From Labia minor (lineage: Eukaryota > Arthropoda > Insecta > Dermaptera > Spongiphoridae), in assembly GCA_963082975.1 (NCBI GenBank), contig OY720344.1:70708546-70772545 (forward strand): a stretch of DNA of 64,000 bases. The letters are read 5' to 3'. Shown piece by piece: positions 58,101-64,000 of the stretch; positions within the stretch are counted from its first letter, which is position 1, and the number at the start of each line of letters is the position of its first letter. The translations under genes and the position numbers were made by a program. The notes beneath the pieces were generated by a model. The model was not told where the DNA came from. It did not search any database and saw nothing but the letters and a program-made list of their open reading frames with translations.

Positions 58101-61100
58101 ATAGGTTCACATGAATAATTATACTATCATAATTATATTTCTAATACACCGACAACACATGCTTCTACAAAAGATATTAATAATGAATATTTATGAAAGC
58201 ATATTTTCAAACACCAATTGAAAAAAATATTCTTACCAATTTAATTCGGTGCCGCTAGCGTGACTAATAAAAAAATAAAAATATTTAGTATAAAAATCTA
58301 TTTTATTAATATTTCTAAAAATATCTCTTGTTAATATCTATTAGAAGAAAACTAAAATTGAAATCGTTAATAAAAAATAAAAAATACTAACATAGCTTTT
58401 ATATTATTTTTAGCTAATCCTTCATCAAGTATCGCTTGTACTTGAGTGGCATCGATGGTTGGAAGTGGCGGTTGATGGATTCGAGCAGACGCCCCTTCGG
58501 GAGGTTTAAGCAATTTTTGTACATAAGGCTGCGGATTTGGATTCTCATTTAAATACAATTGTTGAGCAAGTTCCTAAAAATTAAATATTTTTATAAATTT
58601 TAAAAATTTTATTTTTTCCGAGAAAATTAAAGAAATTTTATTTTTATTTTCGTGTAACATTATCTAACCTGGATATGTTGAATTGTAAGACGAGAATCTC
58701 GTTGTTCTAAGCGTAATTGTTCAGGCAAAGCACTGTATAATTCATCCCATAAATCGCATGTGCGCCAAGGAGGACCTCTTTCAGCTACGAATCCAGTAAA
58801 GAACATACAATCAAGAACACGACGAGTAAAATCACATTCACTTAATCCTCTTTCACCTAAAAATGCCGCCTAAAAGAAACAAGTATAATGTTAAATAATA
58901 TTTAAATATATTATTACCATCTTATAGATTTAGAGAATTAAAATAATTAATATTTTATTGTTAAATAGTGAACAAAAAAATATAATATATAAGTAATTGA
59001 AATAATCAAATTATAACAAAGAAAATTACCTATTATATGTCAAATATCGTTGATCTAATCAAACAGGATGTATTTCTAAATCATTGTAAATACTAATAAT
59101 AATTTATTCCAATGAAAATAATTAAAATTAGGTTTAAAAATAAATAGGAACATATGAAACTATAATTCCGATAAAACAATGATTATTTGAAGAATTATTT
59201 GTTTTAAACAAATTAAATTCTTTTATCTTTCTCATATGTTAGGAGACATGCTTAAATATACATTTCAATGAGTAATATGATTTTTATTTTATTTATATAT
59301 TACAATTATAAATTACGAAGAAAATTAAATAGAACGTAGAAATTAAATAATTATATAAATAAATAAACAAGATAAATATTTGTTTAACCAATTCCATTAT
59401 ATTTAGAATGTTAGAGGATCTTAAGAATTGTTAGGAAAGGAAGGGTTACAAATTCTTATCTCTAACTTCTATCATATCACAAATAAGTTTTGAATTCTCA
59501 ATATGCATATCCGCTCTCAGATTAAAAAGCTAATTGACGCTTAACGGGGAGATTCAATCATAATAAATGAAAAATGTAAGTACTATATAAACTATAAATA
59601 GAAAATTATAAAGCTCGTATATCTAATTTTAAATGTCTAAAAGATGACGTTTTATCGGTCTATAATCAATGTTATCTAAATATTTATATCTCCCTTCAAT
59701 AATATTTATTTTAAGACAGGAAATAGTAATCAAATTAAAATTAAATTTAAAAGGATTAATAATAACTATAGAGGAAAACAATAGAAATAAATTATTTATA
59801 AAATATTTTTTTTGACGTCGTAATTTCAAATAAATGTTGAATTAGAATTACTTTCATTTCATGTTTTTAGAAATAAGTGGGGAGAATATCAATAAACTTT
59901 CTGTCTTTAGAGTAATTTATTATAATAACTTATATATAAATTTATAACGGAATTTTGTAAATTAAACTACATATTGATATTTGTTATTGTAAATTTATTC
60001 AAAAAATACGAACATATACACTGTCGCTGGACGCTCGAACAGTGCAGTCGCTTGATAACGATTGCAGAAGTAGCAATCGAAACGTTGTGTATATGTTTGT
60101 ATTTTTTGAATAAATTTACAATAACAAATATCAATATGTGGTTTAATTTACAAAATTCCGTTATAAATAAAAACAACCACCAAAGCTTTAATATTTAACT
60201 TATATAAATAATTATTTCAAATTATTTGTCAGAAATACGAATAATTTAGCAAAACCCTAATTAGAATTTTTATTAGTACGCCCTAAATGTTATATATATA
60301 ATATTATATATTTTAATAATACATGTAATATAATTTTAAAATATTAAAATAAATACATTTTTTAAATAATTTCTCTCAAATACCATGCCACCTGTCAGGT
60401 CTAAAAATTTAATTTATAAAATTTGATATTATTTTGAATAGTATTTATTCATAAACGCGTTTTTAAGAATATCCCGAAGATAATATCCATATGGTAAAAA
60501 TACTAAAATCATTCTTGTAATATAAAGAATTGGTCTAAACATGGTAGCTATTGTGGCACCGAAGAATATTTGATTTATTTATATTTTTTAGATCAATTTT
60601 GATATTAATTTTCAAATAAAATAAATAAAATAGAAATTTACCTTATGGAAAGTAATAACTGGCCTCGGATGTATTCGTATTATTGTTAAACATGATCGAT
60701 ATCCATGTAAAAGTTGTGCAAAAGTTCTCATTAATACGGCACGTAATTCTTTATCCATCATAGCAGGTAATCGTTGAGGTTGAATAATTGGTGGTAGAAA
60801 AGCGTAATCAGCGGATGAAAGTTCAGGTTGTAACACAGAAGTAAGTGAATCTCTTGTAGTTGTTAAAAGTGGCTCTGGCAATAAAGGCACAGCTCCGGCT
60901 CCCTCTGGTACAGCAATAGCACCACCGTCCAAGTCAGCTACTATGACATCCACCTATAAAGAAATGATTTATTAATATATTTACTAGGCATAAAATAAAT
61001 TTGTAACCTACCAAATCAGGAATTTTATGTCTTTGGGATGAATGAACTCCTATTAGAAAAGGAGTTGGTGTAGAAAGAACCTCAAGAAGTCCGGAAGGAA

Positions 61101-62833
61101 GTAGAGGAATATACACATGGGAATATTGAAAAGGATAAAGAAGAGCTGTAATTGCTCGACAAGCTTCAGCTAATCGAGAATAACTTGCAGAATGAAATAA
61201 AATTTTATGTTCTGTCAATGCTGCGCAGAATAATACTACAACGTTACTTATTCCTTAAAAAAATATTATTATTATTATTATTATGAATAATTATTTTTTA
61301 AGATGGTTTATAATTTAAACTCACCCAATTGATGAAAAAGTAGACTAACTGCTGTGTGTGTAACTGGTAATGAGGGACTTAAGGGTGGTTGAAGTGCTTG
61401 TCTATCACCAGCACCTATACTAAAACGAACCTGAGGTCCTCCAGGTGCTGGGACTTGAATACATCCCAAAATATTACCGACTAAATTTTCTAAGGGAACT
61501 GGAAGGCTTTCAACATAGACTGTATAGATAATTCCTAAACAATTCTGTAATTAAAATTTCAAAAAATTAATTATATGAAGAATCGAAAATTAAATATTAT
61601 AAGTGATAAATGATATTTACTCTGAAAGTTTCTATATAGTCTAATCTTGAGACAAGAACTAAACATTTCGGTGCATACATTATGCTATGATGTGTAATAT
61701 TTGGCAATGATCGGCTGAGATTTCTCGGATGAGAGCTATCACCTTCAACATCCTCTTCCTAATAAAAACGTTAACTTTTAAAAAAATGCTTTATACGAAA
61801 TTAATATTAAATTACTTTATGTTTATCTTAAATCTTATAAATAGAATTTTATAAGGATAGATTTGTTCAAAATTTACCTCATCAACTGGTTTACTTGGTG
61901 TGATTGAAACAGTTTCATTGAAACATAGACAGGCACAAAAATGCCTATTGGCATCCATATTTGTTAAGACAGAAACAAAAAATCTAGGCTCTTGCCTCTC
62001 TGTAGAAAGAGCCCATCCTTGTGGCTGGCAAAACTAAAATAGTTTTACAATTTATTTAGTAGATAGTTTAATAAATATTAAATATTGAAACTTTTATCAT
62101 AACAAAAATAAATTTTAATGAATTAATAAATTTTAAAATGAATATTTATGGCAAGTTTGATTTTTTCAAAATTTGTATTTACACTAAAATTAATATAAAA
62201 CTATAATTAAAGAAAATTATTATAAAACTACTTTTGTAGAAGTTTTTTTTATACAAATCATTTTTAAAATATAATAGTAAAAATACTATATAATAGTAGT
62301 TTATAGTAATTTCATTTATAATTTAAAAATTGAATGTTGAACAAGTATGTCATAAACATGTTATAAAATTTGTATTTATGAATTATTTTTGTAAGATTAT
62401 GTCAAATAAATTCTTTCGAATATTCCTAATAATTTCTTGATCATTAAATATTCCATTCGAATTTCATAATTAAAAATAAAATGTTCCAATTTTTAATTGT
62501 CAAATATTTTTTATGAATTATATTTTTAAATTAAATAAGATAAGGTTATAAATAAAATCTTAAGAAAGTTATTTACCCATTCAATTCCCTCAGTAAAGGC
62601 AGTATCTTCCCAATCTTTTTCAGGAAATCTTTGTAATACAATGCCATTATTGGTTCCATTTCCTAAAAACAAATGTCAATAAATGTATGTATTTCATATA
62701 TAAACAATTCCTTTTAAAAAATTTGAAAATTATATATTTAAAAGGTTGAAAGTGTTAGGTTACTTAAATACTTACTATCTTTCTTTTCATGATCATAACC
62801 TACTATGACAAAATAATCAGCCAACCGTGACAT
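49155..62833 (-). CDS. Sbf: SET-binding factor (MTMR5/MTMR13), DENN-myotubularin pseudophosphatase
   Basis: 24 exons, all GT-AG and in phase, about 2103 residues. Family role: Rab regulation through the DENN module and scaffolding of active myotubularins in endosomal phosphoinositide control. Order: [14 protein letters not shown] start, uDENN/cDENN/dDENN (about 1-500; [28 protein letters not shown]), SBF2 region (about 540-740), GRAM (about 860-1030), myotubularin-like (about 1150-1690), C1 (about 1873-1921), PH (about 1995-2100). The phosphatase loop is CLEDGWDVT near 1518: the Cys and Arg of HCSDGWDRT are lost, as known for this family. Exons (5' to 3'): 62833-62776, 62662-62577, 62033-61878, 61758-61621, 61544-61325, 61253-61012, 60953-60642, 58869-58669, 58573-58392, 58263-58237, 57553-57112, 56876-56709, 56447-55715, 55635-55502, 55418-55243, 55159-54981, 54917-54537, 54421-53487, 52902-52355, 52281-52134, 51927-51691, 50169-49737, 49553-49471, 49247-49155. 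Confidence 0.96.
50691..50774. mobile_element. Tiny Tc1/mariner-like MITE in Sbf intron
   Basis: 84 bp with inverted ends CAGAATGGGGCAACTT and AAGTTGCCCCACTCTG, flanked by TA on both sides (50689-50690, 50775-50776), the Tc1/mariner target duplication. No coding capacity. Confidence 0.75.
50814..51259. mobile_element. hAT MITE in Sbf intron with 8-bp target duplication
   Basis: Ends CAGTGTTTTTCAACC and GGTTGAAAAACACTG. Target duplication GTTGAATG (50806-50813) against GTTTAATG (51260-51267), one mismatch. The inner sequence is moderately GC-rich (GCGGCACCC repeats inverted near both ends). It lies within the 1.5-kb intron that splits the C1 domain. Confidence 0.88.
57556..58236 (-). other. 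Sbf intron before the large SBF2-region exon
   Basis: AT-rich intron of 683 bp. It contains the local repeat TATATTCCTGTATTAAAA three times (57763-57855). No ORF. Confidence 0.6.
58237..58263 (-). other. Sbf: Sbf micro-exon, 27 bp
   Basis: TATTAG acceptor and GTAAGA donor bracket 27 bases encoding HASGTELN plus split codons. Phases on both sides (2 and 2) keep the frame with or without this exon, so it could be alternatively skipped. It lies in the linker between the dDENN and SBF2 regions. Confidence 0.75.
59939..60168. repeat. Foldback element with hammerhead-like centre, Sbf intron
   Basis: Arms of about 80 bp (ATTTATAACGGAATTTTG outward) are nearly perfect inverted repeats. The centre (60017-60082) holds GTC, a loop region, TTGATAA, a strong 7-bp stem CGATTGC/GCAATCG, and AAAC, the order of a hammerhead ribozyme with a degenerate core. 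One arm recurs at 40042-40170. It sits in the 1.77-kb Sbf intron after exon 7. Confidence 0.7.
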
Positions 62834-64000
62834 TGCAGTTCCCAATCAATAAATTCATTTATTCATTTATGTATTAGAAAATAATTTAGATAAACAAGTG
62901 CTATAATCATCATAGCTTAAATTAATTAGAAAAAGGAATTATCTATATTAACCGCTGGTGGCCACTCATTCCATTTCCCTCACTCTATAATGCCAACTGA
63001 TCAACTTAGAAAGAAGCCAAGATGAAAAAGAGAGCTGATACCGATTATCTATCAATTTTAAAAACAACATTCGTATTTCTAATTCTTGAATAAATAATCA
63101 CATTGTAAATAGTTAAAGATATTGAAAAATATATTCATTTTTTATGAATTAATTTTTTTTTTATTAATTCATATTATGGTATAGCCACACCCTATAAAAT
63201 GCAATGTAAAAGTTTTTTTTTTATTTATTTTTTATAGTACTTAAAAATTTATTCATAAGCATTTATCTAATAAATATTCTGAATATTGTATATACTCAAA
63301 AATAAGGTAATTTAAAAATACAAACAAAAATTTCGAATTTTTTTCAAATTATATTTATTAATAAATATAATTTATGCGCTTTATGAAGATTAGATTTTAT
63401 AGAAAAAATTATTTTTAAAAAATATCTAGGTTTCTAAACATGATTCAACCTCCTTTTCTTTGTATGATTACAAAAAAAGATATAAACTTTAAAAATATCA
63501 TTTTTAAAATCTATATTTCTTCATGATCACAAGTAAGTAAAGTATAACACAAACACGTATTTTATATTTTTAAATTTTGATCATTTATTCTTTATATAAT
63601 AAAATAAATGTTTTCTTTTATTATATTATGGTATATCCTTGGCGCTTTAGCATAAGTTGAGTCACTCAACCAGGGAGAGGGGATAGCTACCTTTGTCCGT
63701 GCCCAATTCAAGAGAGGGGATTGAACAAAACAACCTTTCAGTTTCAAAAATAGTTAATCAGATTTAAGGATCTGACAAAATTTTTGAAAACTTTTTGAAA
63801 TGATGGAATAAATGATTGTTGATATACTTCAATAAAAAAAATTCATAATAAATTAATATATTATATTATAAAAAATTTATTTATTTTTATTTTGCATCCC
63901 TTGTTATATGATAGTTCTATTTATTTGATTAAATTACCAATATATTGAAATTAGTTTTAATATAAGTATATAATATTAATAAATTATTATATTCGAAAAA
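62834..64000. other. Sbf upstream region
   Basis: No other gene seen. The Sbf promoter and 5' UTR should lie here on the minus strand, but no core promoter motif stands out. 63636-63720 is a more GC-rich, unassigned patch (CACTCAACCAGGGAGAGG). Confidence 0.45.

Noticed and set aside
59967..60198. Overlapping ORFs on both strands with similar peptides
   Set aside because: They arise because the sequence is an inverted repeat; no coding signal.

Overview
The window is AT-rich eukaryotic nuclear DNA (metazoan, most likely an arthropod). It has two spliced, conserved host genes with short AT-rich introns, two C2H2 zinc-finger genes in a segmental duplication, and dense old and young transposable elements of many superfamilies. 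The SBF homologue carries a C1 domain before its PH domain. The species cannot be named from the sequence; insect is the best guess, not a demonstrated one.

Layout. 1-4240 is a graveyard of transposon pieces: a LINE with an inverted 5' part, an internally deleted mariner, two hAT fragments and a Jockey-type LINE 3' end. About 4380-8313 is copy 1 of a segmental duplication holding a zinc-finger gene on the minus strand (5232-6430). 8300-10650 holds more repeats, including a 0.66-kb inverted repeat. 11087-15914 (+) is AFG2A/SPATA5, a two-domain AAA ATPase in 7 exons whose reading phases all join. 16300-30400 is almost wholly repeats: Helitron, LINE, hAT, MULE, mariner, MITEs and Helentron/DINE-like elements. 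About 30998-38063 is copy 2 of the duplication, enlarged by two mobile-element insertions, an unclassified insertion and four extra zinc fingers (gene at 33426-34960, minus). 38050-47700 holds a Helitron/LINE chimera, a Ty3/gypsy-type LTR element with target duplication, more Helentron-like copies and a hAT. 49155-62833 (-) is Sbf (MTMR5/MTMR13 family pseudophosphatase), 24 exons that join in phase into about 2103 residues.

How parts relate. AFG2A (ribosome-maturation ATPase) and Sbf (DENN/myotubularin-type membrane-traffic regulator) are unrelated housekeeping genes with no visible regulatory link. The zinc-finger pair looks like a young, fast-changing family in transposon-rich DNA.

Most notable pattern. 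A group of short non-coding elements shares one architecture: a 5' terminal sequence, a simple-sequence tract, a conserved core (CTCAAAAAC...ATGAAATTTGG), then a 3' subterminal sequence complementary to the 5' end, then a small hairpin. In three subfamilies the 5' and 3' sequences have changed together. One copy sits exactly between two T residues relative to the empty duplicate. This is the structure expected of non-autonomous Helentrons (DINE/HINE elements).
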